DNA of 47,901 nucleotides from Candidatus Pacearchaeota archaeon. GTDB lineage: Archaea; Nanobdellota; Nanobdellia; Pacearchaeales; GW2011-AR1. The notes beneath the pieces are model-generated. The model had not been told where the DNA came from, searched no databases, and saw only the letters and a program-made list of their open reading frames with translations. The stretch lies in NCBI GenBank assembly GCA_016866975.1, contig VGKP01000004.1:1-47901 (forward strand), in the 5' to 3' direction. Made by a program: the position numbers and the translations under genes. Positions 31,505 through 39,253 of this stretch are shown here, piece after piece. Every line of letters begins with the position of its first letter. Within the stretch, counting starts at the first letter, position 1.

Positions 31505-32413
31505 TTATACAGTATGGAATTCTACTATGTCTTTGTCTTTCAGGATGTGAGAAAGACCAACTCTCTGATTTGGAAACTTGCTACTAGGACCAGTTATTCT
31601 GGTCTCTTTGATCTTCAAAGAGAATCCTTTTGCTATCTTTTCTGCGGCATCCTTTACAGTCAGACCATTAGCTATGACAAGAGGAATCTGTGATGGCAAT
31701 TTGCCTGGTTCTTTAGTATATATTCTCATCATATTCATCCCTTCTAATATTTTATGCCTAAGTTCGTCAAGACCATGATTTGTAATGTTAGAAACCAAAA
31801 CTGCAGGGATCTTCTTGCTCCTTATCTTCTCCTGAAGCCTTCTGAACTCATCCTGAGACAACAGGTCAGATTTAGTGTAGGCGTATAACCGTCTTCCATA
31901 TGACCTCGCTAGAATCGGAGAAATCTTATCTATCTCTTCGAGATTATTTATGACAATCAGTATGCAATCTGCAGTATTCACAATTCCAATGTCAAAGGTC
32001 TCTGCTCCTATCGCGGGCAGATCTACAACTTGCGCCTTTACACCTTGATAATAGAAAGTGCCTAGCTCTGGTTGATTAGTGGTGAAAGGGACAGGACTTA
32101 TACTCGGTCTTGCATTGGTCAAAACAGACAGAAGGGAAGATTTACCCACGTTTGGAAAACCTAACAAGACTATCTGATAACCTTCTTTCCTTACAGTTTT
32201 CTGCGTTGTCTTGCCTACTTTCTTGTTCTTTTCTTTCTTCTCAAGAAATTTTTTTAACCTTGTCCTGAGGAGTGCAAGGAGATTCTCAGAGGACTTATGT
32301 TTAGGCGCGGCCCTGATCATATCTTCAGTAGCGATTATACGTTCTTCTAGAGTTTGCGCTTGCAGATATCTTTTCTCGGCTTGAACATACTCTGGTCCTG
32401 GGTTAACTGGCAT
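31505..32413 (-). CDS. drg: DRG/Obg-type GTPase with TGS domain
   Basis: This encodes 302 aa. There is an N-terminal helical region (1-75), then the G domain: G1 GFPNVGKSS (85-93), switch region PFTTNQPELGTFYYQG, G3 DLPA (131-134), G4 TKSD and G5 VSN. The C-terminal TGS domain begins IPLVIANGLTVKDAAEKI and ends VGLSHILKDKDIVEFH. DRG-family GTPases act on ribosomes in translation. The G3 box is D-L-P-A rather than D-x-x-G, a small departure. It shares a short divergent promoter region with the M16 peptidase gene. Confidence 0.9.
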   Translation of the reverse strand: MPVNPGPEYVQAEKRYLQAQTLEERIIATEDMIRAAPKHKSSENLLALLRTRLKKFLEKKEKNKKVGKTTQKTVRKEGYQIVLLGFPNVGKSSLLSVLTNARPSISPVPFTTNQPELGTFYYQGVKAQVVDLPAIGAETFDIGIVNTADCILIVINNLEEIDKISPILARSYGRRLYAYTKSDLLSQDEFRRLQEKIRSKKIPAVLVSNITNHGLDELRHKILEGMNMMRIYTKEPGKLPSQIPLVIANGLTVKDAAEKIAKGFSLKIKETRITGPSSKFPNQRVGLSHILKDKDIVEFHTV

Positions 32414-32462
32414 GAATCTACTTAATCAGAGGGTTTATTAAGTATTTTCATTATATCCGGAA
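32414..32462. promoter_or_regulatory. Bidirectional promoter
   Basis: Only 49 bp separate two divergent start codons. One A/T core, GTTTATTAAG (about 32432-32441), lies about 24-26 nt from both ATGs and reads as a TATA box in either direction, so transcription complexes for the GTPase and the peptidase may compete. Confidence 0.55.
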
Positions 32463-33659
32463 ATGAGGTTCGTGAGAAGAGAGCTTAAAAATGGGATGAC
32501 TGTGGTTGCGGAACATAGAGACTTGCCAGTCGTATCATTTAGTATAGCCAACAAATTTGGAGCAGGATATGAAAAAGATCAGATAAAAGGGATCGCTCAC
32601 TTTATAGAGCATCTAGTTTTTACAGGGACCAAGACCAGAAGCCATGAAGACATAAGCAGAGAGATAGAAAAAAGAGGAGGAGTGGTAAATGCATTTACTG
32701 CCAATGAAGTCACTTGCTTCTGGTTCAAATTGCCAAGTGAGCATCTCTATCGAGGCATGGAAATATCGCACGATATACTTACTCATCCCACATTTGAGAA
32801 AAAAAAATTTGAGAAAGAGAAGAAAGTCATACTTGAAGAGATAAAGATGTATCATGACGATCCTGGCAGAAACGTGCATGATAAGATAGTCGAAAACATG
32901 TTTGAGAAACCATTCGGCACCGGAATAATAGGCAATGCTAAAACAGTATCTGCTCTGAAAAGAGATTTTGTCTTAAAGTATTTCAAAAAGAATTATTCGC
33001 CTGAGAACTATATCGTGTCCTTAGTGGGGAAATTTGACATGGATAAGCTCTGCTTGTGGTTGGAACAGAAATTTATTAGAAGAGGAAAGAGAGAGAGCAT
33101 TTTACCCATTAAGATAAGAAATTCTGAAAGTGTAGAATCTCGAGAAGGAATCGACCAAGCACACCTAATATTTGGAGTACATGCCCCATTGATGAACTCT
33201 AAGGACTATGTATCTCTAGAAATATTAGATGCCTATCTTGCTAATGGAATGTCTTCAAAACTCTTTCTAAAGATAAGAGAAGAGAAAGGATTGGCTTATA
33301 GTGTAAATAGTTCTCTCAACTCTGAGAGAAGCTATTCTTACTATACCATATATGCCGGCACAACAAAAAAAGCTGTGCCAGAAGTCAAAAAATTGATTAT
33401 TGAAGGATTCAGAGAAGTCTCATCAATGACTGAGAAAGATTTGCAAGAAGCCAAAGAGAGGCTTATAGGGCTGCAGCAGATCTCACGAGAGGAGAGTTTG
33501 AGAGTAATGCAAGAACTTCTTTTTTATGAGCTAGCATCTAAGGCAGAGAATTATTATGAAAGACAGAAGTTTGTTCAAGCTGTCAGGCTTGGAGATGTAA
33601 AGAGACTTGCAAAAGAGATGGTCTTGAAGTATTCTACAGCAGCGATAGTGCCCAAGTAA
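32463..33659 (+). CDS. M16-family zinc metallopeptidase
   Basis: This encodes 398 aa. The inverted zinc motif HFIEH (H46, E49, H50) and the distal Glu in EEIKMYHDDP (about 125) make the catalytic site. RGGVVNAFTANEVTCFWFKL is the conserved substrate-binding strand. The C-terminal half is the second M16 domain (KIREEKGLAYSV, then Y-x-x-Y-x-G), including the Arg-Tyr pair that completes the chamber. It is one two-domain subunit, like archaeal and bacterial PqqL/MPP-type peptidases. It degrades peptides in the cytosol. The stop codon lies inside a perfect inverted repeat (GTAAGAACC/GGTTCTTAC, 33656-33675). Confidence 0.93.
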   Translation: MRFVRRELKNGMTVVAEHRDLPVVSFSIANKFGAGYEKDQIKGIAHFIEHLVFTGTKTRSHEDISREIEKRGGVVNAFTANEVTCFWFKLPSEHLYRGMEISHDILTHPTFEKKKFEKEKKVILEEIKMYHDDPGRNVHDKIVENMFEKPFGTGIIGNAKTVSALKRDFVLKYFKKNYSPENYIVSLVGKFDMDKLCLWLEQKFIRRGKRESILPIKIRNSESVESREGIDQAHLIFGVHAPLMNSKDYVSLEILDAYLANGMSSKLFLKIREEKGLAYSVNSSLNSERSYSYYTIYAGTTKKAVPEVKKLIIEGFREVSSMTEKDLQEAKERLIGLQQISREESLRVMQELLFYELASKAENYYERQKFVQAVRLGDVKRLAKEMVLKYSTAAIVPK

Positions 33660-33905
33660 GAACCAAGGTTCTTACTAACTCCTGTGAATTTAATAACCTT
33701 CCTGAAGAGAACCAAGGTTCCCTCTCAACACCTTCCTTCTGAAGAGAACCAAGGTTCCCTCTCAACACCTTCCTTCTGAAGAGAACCAAGGTTCCCTCTC
33801 AACACCTTCCTTCTGAAGAGAACCAAGGTTCTCTCAGGGATTCATAATCCCTGATGACCGTCAAGAATCAGCAGATTCTTGAGGCCTTGTGGGTCAACCT
33901 TCCTT
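33656..33905. repeat. Palindromic tandem repeat array, intergenic
   Basis: This begins with a perfect 9-bp stem over the peptidase stop. From 33702 three exact 37-bp units follow (starts 33702, 33739, 33776), each with a GAGAACC-AA-GGTTC core and a CTCAACACCTTCCTT tail, then a partial fourth unit at 33813. The last 85 bp (33821-33905) match 43270-43354 exactly and hold stems AGGGATT-CAT-AATCCCT and TCAAGAAT-CAGCAG-ATTCTTGA. No spacers separate the units. Confidence 0.85.
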
Positions 33906-33907
33906 AT

Positions 33908-34025
33908 GTCGGGAACCGATGAAAACCACACCTTTCAAGGTGTGGTGGTTCCCGAGCATCTCCAAAAACGAGCGCCTGCAACAAACCTCGGCTTTTAAGC
34001 CGAGGTGGCGCATCGTTTTTGTGAT
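33908..34025 (+). repeat. 118-bp double-hairpin element, copy L1
   Basis: This is identical over 118 bp to 39731-39848. The left hairpin has outer stem TCGGGAACC/GGTTCCCGA, 7-nt bulge GATGAAA and inner 10-bp stem ACCACACCTT/AAGGTGTGGT. The right hairpin has AAAAACGA-GCGCC against GGCGC-A-TCGTTTTT, with conserved TGCAACAAA and inner stem CCTCGGCTT/AAGCCGAGG. There are no terminal inverted repeats and no visible target duplication. It starts two bases after the 85-bp module. An overlapping frame is element sequence, not a gene. Confidence 0.85.
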
Positions 34026-34173
34026 TAAGAAACATTATCTTTCACTTATCAAATTTAAGAAAGGCAGATATCTAAAATGGGTTTTCTTTGGTGACATCAG
34101 TTAAATATACAAGCTCTTGTCAAATAAATTTTCAAAAATAAGAAAACAAGAGCTTTCTCAGAGAGAAAAAATC

Positions 34174-34215
34174 TTATCTTCTCTTCTTTTTCTTTGAAGC
34201 TTTCTTCTTTGGCAC
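34174..34215 (-). CDS. Tiny basic peptide (13 aa)
   Basis: GTG at 34215 opens MPKKKASKKKKRR and stop. It is preceded by a strong SD (AGAGGAGG, eight bases before the start), and a TATA-like TTTTAAATATAAG (about 34257-34269) lies further upstream, giving a leader of roughly 20-30 nt. The strong SD is unusual in this mostly leaderless window, and the peptide resembles the tails of basic nucleic-acid- or ribosome-binding proteins. It could be a genuine micro-protein or only a regulatory leader. Confidence 0.45.
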   Translation of the reverse strand: MPKKKASKKKKRR

Positions 34216-34379
34216 TTTTTAATCCTCCTCTTTTTGGTTCAGATTAGTAAGACGAGCTTATATTTAAAACTTTACCAAAATTTCTTGAAAAATTTTCTGT
34301 GAAAAATCTCCTTATTGTTTTTTTCTACGATAAGGGAAAAACAAAAAATTTAATAATAAAAGATGAATATTTTCCTTTA

Positions 34380-34940
34380 ATGGTTAAAAAAATTACAAAA
34401 AATCTGACTAGAGCATTTTTATGTATAACTTTTCCTGATGAAGTGATTAAAGAGATAGCCAGAATCCAGGAGATTTTGTCAGACATAAAGTTTACAGGTA
34501 AGCTTACTGAATTGGAAAACCTTCATCTTACCTTGAAGTTTCTTGGAGAGATTGAAGATGGAAAAATTGAAGAGATAAAAAATAGACTTTCGAAATTAAA
34601 ATTTGATGCTTTTGAAGCAAAACTCCTAAATATGGGCACTTTTTGCAATAGAAGCATGCCCAGGATAGTCTGGGTTAAAATAGGTGGAGCAGGCATATTT
34701 GAACTTCAGAAGCAAGTTGATGATATATTGGGTGATCTTTTCAAGAAGGAAGAGAGATTCATGTCCCATATGACTATCGCCAGAGTCAAGCATGTCTCAG
34801 ATAGCAGGAACTTTAAAAATTATATTAAAAATATGGCTCTGAGAGAAGTAAGATTCAATGTCAGTAGCCTTGTATTTATGAAGTCTGAGCTTGGAAGGAC
34901 CGGGCCCAGATATACTGAGATGTACAAGGTGAGTCTATAA
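34380..34940 (+). CDS. thpR: RNA 2',3'-cyclic phosphodiesterase (ThpR/LigT)
   Basis: This encodes 186 aa. The frame is open from a GTG at 34299, but the region before 34380 is A/T-rich and non-conserved, and TTTAATAATAAAAG (about 34347-34360) is a TATA box about 27 nt before the ATG at 34380. The 2H phosphoesterase motifs are HLTLKFLG (about 49-56) and HMTIARVK (about 130), each with the catalytic H-x-T/S. The family opens 2',3'-cyclic phosphates and can join tRNA halves in vitro. The length is normal for the family. Confidence 0.9.
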   Translation: MVKKITKNLTRAFLCITFPDEVIKEIARIQEILSDIKFTGKLTELENLHLTLKFLGEIEDGKIEEIKNRLSKLKFDAFEAKLLNMGTFCNRSMPRIVWVKIGGAGIFELQKQVDDILGDLFKKEERFMSHMTIARVKHVSDSRNFKNYIKNMALREVRFNVSSLVFMKSELGRTGPRYTEMYKVSL

Positions 34941-35047
34941 TTAGAAACATACCTAAAAAGGTTATAGCGTATTTATAATTCTGTTGTTGTGCAAAAGATA
35001 TATCCCATAAACATGATATTTTTAATAGGGCGCCGATTTTTTCTCTC

Positions 35048-35461
35048 ATGAAGCGCAACGAATACTCTATACTCCAAGCTTATCAAAAAAGATTTGGAGA
35101 CTTGTCCTGGCCTTGGCAGTACCGCGATCTGGCCAAACAGATTACATATGATTTTCTACACGACTACAAAGAATTTCCCCAGCAATTGGAGAATGCAACT
35201 CATTGGGTGCTAATTGGAAGTGACAAAAATAAGTTGAAGACACTTGCCCGCTATACCTCTGCAGCATTACATTTTTCGGGAGTGAAGAATGCTAGAGTAA
35301 ATGTGGCAGAATCATCTGAAGAAGCGACCTTTGGAAAAAATGGAGATGATTCATACTTCATTTCTGTCGATTCTTATATACTTCCTGCTAGAGGAGGAAT
35401 TGGAAAAAATCTTGCCTCTATATGCCTGAGACCCCTCGAGATCATTTTTCGCAGATGTTGA
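35048..35461 (+). CDS. Hypothetical protein
   Basis: This encodes 137 aa. The N-terminus is helical and aromatic (YSILQAYQKRFGDLSWPWQYRDLAKQITYDFLHDYKEF). Then HWVLIGSDKNKLKTLARYTSAALHFSGVKNARVNVAE resembles an alpha/beta segment, and the C-terminus is basic (RPLEIIFRRC). It has no TM and no motif I recognise. It is convergent with the XPF-like nuclease with eight bases between stops. Confidence 0.6.
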   Translation: MKRNEYSILQAYQKRFGDLSWPWQYRDLAKQITYDFLHDYKEFPQQLENATHWVLIGSDKNKLKTLARYTSAALHFSGVKNARVNVAESSEEATFGKNGDDSYFISVDSYILPARGGIGKNLASICLRPLEIIFRRC

Positions 35462-35469
35462 CATTGCAG

Positions 35470-36132
35470 TCATGAATTCAAAATGCGGACAAAGGCATCT
35501 GTCTTTTTTCCGATGACTGATCTTAAATCTTCTTCTGAAGCCAGAAAAATCTCTTTTAGAGACTTGAAACGAGAGAGCAATTTATGTGCTGTTGCTGGAC
35601 CAATGCCTGGAAATCCTTCGAGAATAAATTGCATTTGCTGATGTTTTGAGATTAAAAGGGGCTTTGGGCGTAGAGGCGCAGGAGAGGATTTATCTTTTTT
35701 TAGAGCAAGGATGCATAGATATTTTGCAGTGTCTTTATAATCATGAGTGAAGATTATGTGAACTCCATGTTCCAGTGCAAGAGAGAGGAGGAAACCGCGG
35801 AATGCGTTCTCATGGAGCCCTCTCGAATACACATCTTCTTCGATGATGCCTTCCAAGATAAGAAGATGCTTCTCATATTGCTTCAAATTATTAATCTGAT
35901 CAAAAATTCTCCTGTTTATTATAGAGGATTTGAGGTCTGAGACGGTCTTTCTTTCTATCGCAATATCTCTTATAATATAATCTGCTATGGGTAGCTGTTC
36001 AAAATGTAATTTCACAGGCTTTAAAAGCAATTCTGCAATTACTGATGAGGACTTTTCACGATGGTCTATGCGAATCAATGGTTTTTCATCCACATAAGTT
36101 CCTTTTTTAGAGAAAATGTCATAAAATTTCAT
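35470..36132 (-). CDS. XPF/ERCC4-type structure-specific nuclease (Hef nuclease half)
   Basis: This encodes 220 aa. Residues 18-130 form the ERCC4 nuclease: IDHRE, ADYIIRDIAIERKTVSDL (D51, E60, R61, K62, D66), matching G-D-x(n)-E-R-K-x(3)-D except that Ala replaces the first Gly. Residues 165-215 are a tandem helix-hairpin-helix (LEGFPGIGPATAHKLLSRF). It cuts branched DNA such as flaps and forks, probably as a dimer. In many euryarchaea this domain is fused to a helicase as Hef. Here the helicase is a separate gene upstream in the same direction, 128 bp away. Confidence 0.92.
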   Translation of the reverse strand: MKFYDIFSKKGTYVDEKPLIRIDHREKSSSVIAELLLKPVKLHFEQLPIADYIIRDIAIERKTVSDLKSSIINRRIFDQINNLKQYEKHLLILEGIIEEDVYSRGLHENAFRGFLLSLALEHGVHIIFTHDYKDTAKYLCILALKKDKSSPAPLRPKPLLISKHQQMQFILEGFPGIGPATAHKLLSRFKSLKEIFLASEEDLRSVIGKKTDAFVRILNS

Positions 36133-36260
36133 TTCTTATTATACATTGTCAATAATATAATGCTTGTGGAATGCAAGATGGTAATTACAAGAGAGAAGAT
36201 AGATAGAATAAAGAGTTCTTCAGAGGCATCCTCTCTCTTCTAAGTATCTTGGAATATGCT

Positions 36261-37820
36261 TCATGCAAATTCATTCAATGTGGGGTTTTTCTTTTGGTCT
36301 TTCATTTCTTCTTTTACGGACTGAATAGTTTTATACATCTTTCTTTCTCTTGCGGATGATGCATAGTGATTAATTTCATCTTTGGTGTCTTTGGTGATGA
36401 GGATGAAGAGCTTACCAGGAGCAAGTCTTGCTGTTCTACCTGCGCGCTGGATCTTTCTTATTGCACTTGGGACTGGCTCATAGAAAAATACCGCATTCAC
36501 TTCTGGAATGTCAAGACCTTCTTCGCCTATCGAAGTAGCTATCAAAATATTTACTTCTCCAACTTTAAATTGCTCTATAATTCTTTTCTGATCTTTCTGA
36601 GATAAGCCCGTAACTCCTCCGTGTTTTGTGGTCTTTTTTGCCTGACCGACAAAAATCACCGGTCTCGCGTTATTTATAATAGAAAGCCTATGGCAAATAA
36701 GAGATGCAGTGTCCCTAAATTGAGTAAATATAATGGTCTTGGCTTTTGGATTATCTTGGAGCTCTTTTTCTATGAGTGAAGACAACTCTTCTACTTTTGG
36801 ATGTTCCATCTTATTTGTCAGAAGATGTTCCAATGAGATAAAACAGGCATTGAATTCTGATGACTTTACCAAAGATTGCACTGCCTTGCTCTTCTTATCA
36901 ATTGCCTGTTGTTGCAATCCCCTGAGATAAGTATGTAAGCCTGAAAGAGTTTGAGTCTCTAGAAGTTCAAGCGCGTGAGATATTTTGATTGCTTGAGCGG
37001 TGAGAGACATTCCGTGCATTGCAGCAAAGTTCCTGCATTGTACCTGCATCGCAAGCCTGTTCTGAAGCTTGAGAAGAGTAATCTTATTTGCAGGCTCATG
37101 AAGAAAACGACTCTTTCTCAGTTTGTCTACACAAGAGTCAAAGATTCTTTTGAGTAACACTCGCAACTCAATAAACTCTTTTGGGAAAGGCACCTCTATC
37201 TTCTGGAAATCTAACTCATGAAGGTATTGCCTGACATCTTCTGATGATCTTTGCCTTAATTCTATCTCTTGAATAGAAAGATGTTCACAAATCTGCTTTA
37301 TAATCTCTGATGACGTGCCTGGAGAAGCTGTAAGTCCCAATATCCTTTGTTGCTCTATTGGTGCTTGTTGCTTGTATTTAGCAACCACTTTAGTGTAATC
37401 GTAGTTCTTCAGGCATCTATGTGCTTCGTCGATAACGAGCAGAGCAACATCCTGAGAAGTGTAGAGCTCCTGATGTAGATCGTTAGCTATGCATTGAGGT
37501 GTTGAAAAAATGACTTCGGCTGTCTGGTAAATTTTTTTTCTCTTTTCTGCTGGAACTGAGCCCGTGAAGAGTTGAAGGTCTGCAAAAAGTTCAGGAAGAT
37601 TCTTTTGAAAATACTGATAATGTTGCTCAGCCAAGGGTTTTGTCGGTGCAAGGAAAAGAATTTTCTTGGCGGGAAATGATTTTAGGCGCTCTACTGCAAG
37701 CAATAGAGCTATGAGGGTCTTGCCTAAACCCGTTGGGAGGACAACAAGAGTGTTTTTTGATTTTGCTGTTTCAAATATTCTTTGTTGGTATTCTCTGGGA
37801 ACAAGGTTTAATATTGTCAT
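36261..37820 (-). CDS. Hef/FANCM-type superfamily 2 helicase
   Basis: This encodes 519 aa. The motifs are REYQQRIFETA (Q-like), LPTGLGKT (about 27-35), APTKPLAEQH, FSTPQCIANDL, VIDEAHRC, GLTASPGT, an inserted helical (thumb-like) domain, IIFTQFRDTA, ATSIGEEGLDIPEV and IQRAGRTAR. This is the FANCM/Mph1/Hef helicase that remodels stalled forks and D-loops. It ends after the helicase core, without the nuclease found in fused Hef. The last residues NPTLNEF weakly resemble a PCNA-interaction motif with Asn in place of Gln. It is probably co-functional with the nuclease gene next to it. Confidence 0.93.
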   Translation of the reverse strand: MTILNLVPREYQQRIFETAKSKNTLVVLPTGLGKTLIALLLAVERLKSFPAKKILFLAPTKPLAEQHYQYFQKNLPELFADLQLFTGSVPAEKRKKIYQTAEVIFSTPQCIANDLHQELYTSQDVALLVIDEAHRCLKNYDYTKVVAKYKQQAPIEQQRILGLTASPGTSSEIIKQICEHLSIQEIELRQRSSEDVRQYLHELDFQKIEVPFPKEFIELRVLLKRIFDSCVDKLRKSRFLHEPANKITLLKLQNRLAMQVQCRNFAAMHGMSLTAQAIKISHALELLETQTLSGLHTYLRGLQQQAIDKKSKAVQSLVKSSEFNACFISLEHLLTNKMEHPKVEELSSLIEKELQDNPKAKTIIFTQFRDTASLICHRLSIINNARPVIFVGQAKKTTKHGGVTGLSQKDQKRIIEQFKVGEVNILIATSIGEEGLDIPEVNAVFFYEPVPSAIRKIQRAGRTARLAPGKLFILITKDTKDEINHYASSARERKMYKTIQSVKEEMKDQKKNPTLNEFA

Positions 37821-37876
37821 GTAAATCGCCTGTCTTTCAAGTCATTTAGAAATCACGTTCTTCTTTATATAATTAT

Positions 37877-37931
37877 GTCAAGGATTTACATTCTTGTGGT
37901 TCAGTCTGAGGCGGCGCGTCGTTTTTTTGAG
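37877..37931 (+). repeat. Decayed remnant of the 118-bp element (L4)
   Basis: GTCAAGGA at the left and GGCGGCGCGTCGTTTTTTTGAG at the right (split here only for description) correspond to the two ends of element L3, with the middle lost. It lies in the short gap between the Hef helicase start and the end of the M50-like gene. Confidence 0.5.
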
Positions 37932-37933
37932 AT

Positions 37934-38569
37934 TTATACTAGAAGAAGGGTGTAGAGGAAGAAGATGACTGTGATGGCCACAAGAACTGTCCAGATTGTT
38001 TTTGACCCGAACAAAATCTGGGTGCCGTCAAGATTAGAGAATGGAATCAGGCTAGTGATAGCGTAAAATGTCGCGAATTTTGCGAGAGGTTCCTCGTTAA
38101 AGAAGTAACTTGCCACTGCCAAAAAAAGTGACGCGATAACTCCCGATGTACCAATGAGGCCATTGTGCCAATCTGTGACTTCAGAGAAACTATAAAATCC
38201 ATGCCTTTTTGCGGCGCGGTGTCTTAATGCTCTCGCCTCAAAAGTCAATATGGTCATAAGGAATAGTTTGCCTGCAGTAATTAATGAGGTCACAAGAGGA
38301 AGGATGATTCCTGTAGGAACTTCATTTTTAAAATAAGCAGTAGGACGGAATCCGAAACGCTCCATATGCCAGATGCGGTGCTCTGCCCTTATGTCAAGAG
38401 AAGCAGCGACAAGTTTTTTTGCGCCTACTGAAACAACCAAAATAATCAGAGCGTAATATGCTGCCTGAGATATAGATGTCCAGCTCTGGTTTAGTATCGA
38501 AGGCATGGCTATTACGACAGACAGGATAATCCCCGCTCCCAAAAGATTTTTAATTTCCTCAGTTTCCAT
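37934..38569 (-). CDS. M50-like membrane protein, possibly inactive protease
   Basis: This encodes 211 aa. The frame is open to 38731, but the TATA box TTTATATAAAAC (about 38588-38600) puts the start at the ATG 38569. There are five to six TM helices. FSNLDGTQIL near the C-terminus matches the second metal motif (N-x-x-D-G) of site-2 proteases. The expected HExxH is not intact: the equivalent region reads EARALRHRAAKRHG. It is either a divergent active form or a pseudoprotease that binds membrane substrates. It is divergent from the PRC-barrel gene. Confidence 0.7.
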   Translation of the reverse strand: METEEIKNLLGAGIILSVVIAMPSILNQSWTSISQAAYYALIILVVSVGAKKLVAASLDIRAEHRIWHMERFGFRPTAYFKNEVPTGIILPLVTSLITAGKLFLMTILTFEARALRHRAAKRHGFYSFSEVTDWHNGLIGTSGVIASLFLAVASYFFNEEPLAKFATFYAITSLIPFSNLDGTQILFGSKTIWTVLVAITVIFFLYTLLLV

Positions 38570-38656
38570 GCATCTCTCTAGAGAATGTTTTATATAAACA
38601 TTATGCGAGTAGTGTGCAAGCATAAAGTATAAATACTCATACGCATAAATCTTGTA

Positions 38657-38965
38657 ATGTTGAGAGTAAAAAGAGTGAGTGAAGTTATTGGGAAGAAAGC
38701 TTATACTTCGGAAGGTGATTTCTTTGGACAAGTAGAAGAAGTCAATCTGGTAGACAATAAGATAGAAGGATGGAGAATAAGAGTAGGAAGCGGTTTTGTA
38801 AGTTCATTGGGCGGGGCCAGAGGGGTTGTGATACCTCATCAGTTCGTTAAAGCCATAGGAGATGTCTTTGTAGTCAATAAGGCCTCTTTACCTGCAAGAG
38901 ACGAGAGTTCTGCGATGATAGAAGAAATGCCTGCAAGCGATGGTTCTAGAGAAGAGCTGATGTAA
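38657..38965 (+). CDS. PRC-barrel domain protein
   Basis: This encodes 102 aa. VSEVIGKKAYTSEGDFFGQVEEVNLVDNKIEGWRIRV..VVIPHQFVKAIGDVFVVNKA is a single PRC barrel, with a polar acidic tail. AGTATAAATAC (38626-38636) is about 26 nt before the ATG. It may be co-transcribed with the small gene that follows 17 bp later. Confidence 0.85.
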   Translation: MLRVKRVSEVIGKKAYTSEGDFFGQVEEVNLVDNKIEGWRIRVGSGFVSSLGGARGVVIPHQFVKAIGDVFVVNKASLPARDESSAMIEEMPASDGSREELM

Positions 38966-38982
38966 TTAGGTTAAGCTATAGA

Positions 38983-39177
38983 ATGCTCAGGAGAGCTGTA
39001 AGAGAGTTAAGTCGTTTTGTTAGTGATTCAGAAGATAGCCGCTACTCATCTGAGGAATATTCTGAAGGAAGAGGAGGTGAATTGGCGGTTAAAACTTATA
39101 GGTATATTCTGCCTGGAAGAAGAGTTGAGGCAGTAAGGTCTGGAGAAGGAAAGAGAGATTTATCTACGGAAGTCTAA
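38983..39177 (+). CDS. Small hydrophilic hypothetical protein
   Basis: This encodes 64 aa. It is Arg/Glu/Ser-rich with an N-terminal basic helix (LRRAVRELSRFV) and no TM. It has no TATA box of its own, so expression would depend on the PRC-barrel transcript. No SD is clear. I regard it as possible rather than proven. Confidence 0.45.
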   Translation: MLRRAVRELSRFVSDSEDSRYSSEEYSEGRGGELAVKTYRYILPGRRVEAVRSGEGKRDLSTEV

Positions 39178-39253
39178 AGATTGGAATTCTTTAATCCATT
39201 TTGGCTCCGACGCAGCTAAAGGTTTAAATAATAGGAAGATATATTCTTTGATT

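Noticed and set aside
33702..33838. CRISPR array, because of exact 37-bp repeats
   Set aside because: The units are strictly tandem with no spacers between them, the repeat carries its own variable palindromic core, and there are no cas genes in the window.
33889..34104. 71-codon ORF across element L1
   Set aside because: It is made mostly of repeat sequence, which is under RNA or DNA-structure constraint, and similar frames arise wherever the element occurs.
36160..36243. 27-codon plus-strand ORF between the Hef genes
   Set aside because: It is short, lacks its own spaced promoter and overlaps the TATA box region of the nuclease gene.
38570..38731. Longer N-terminus of the M50-like protein
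   Set aside because: It would include the promoter of the gene itself and overlap the divergent PRC-barrel gene.
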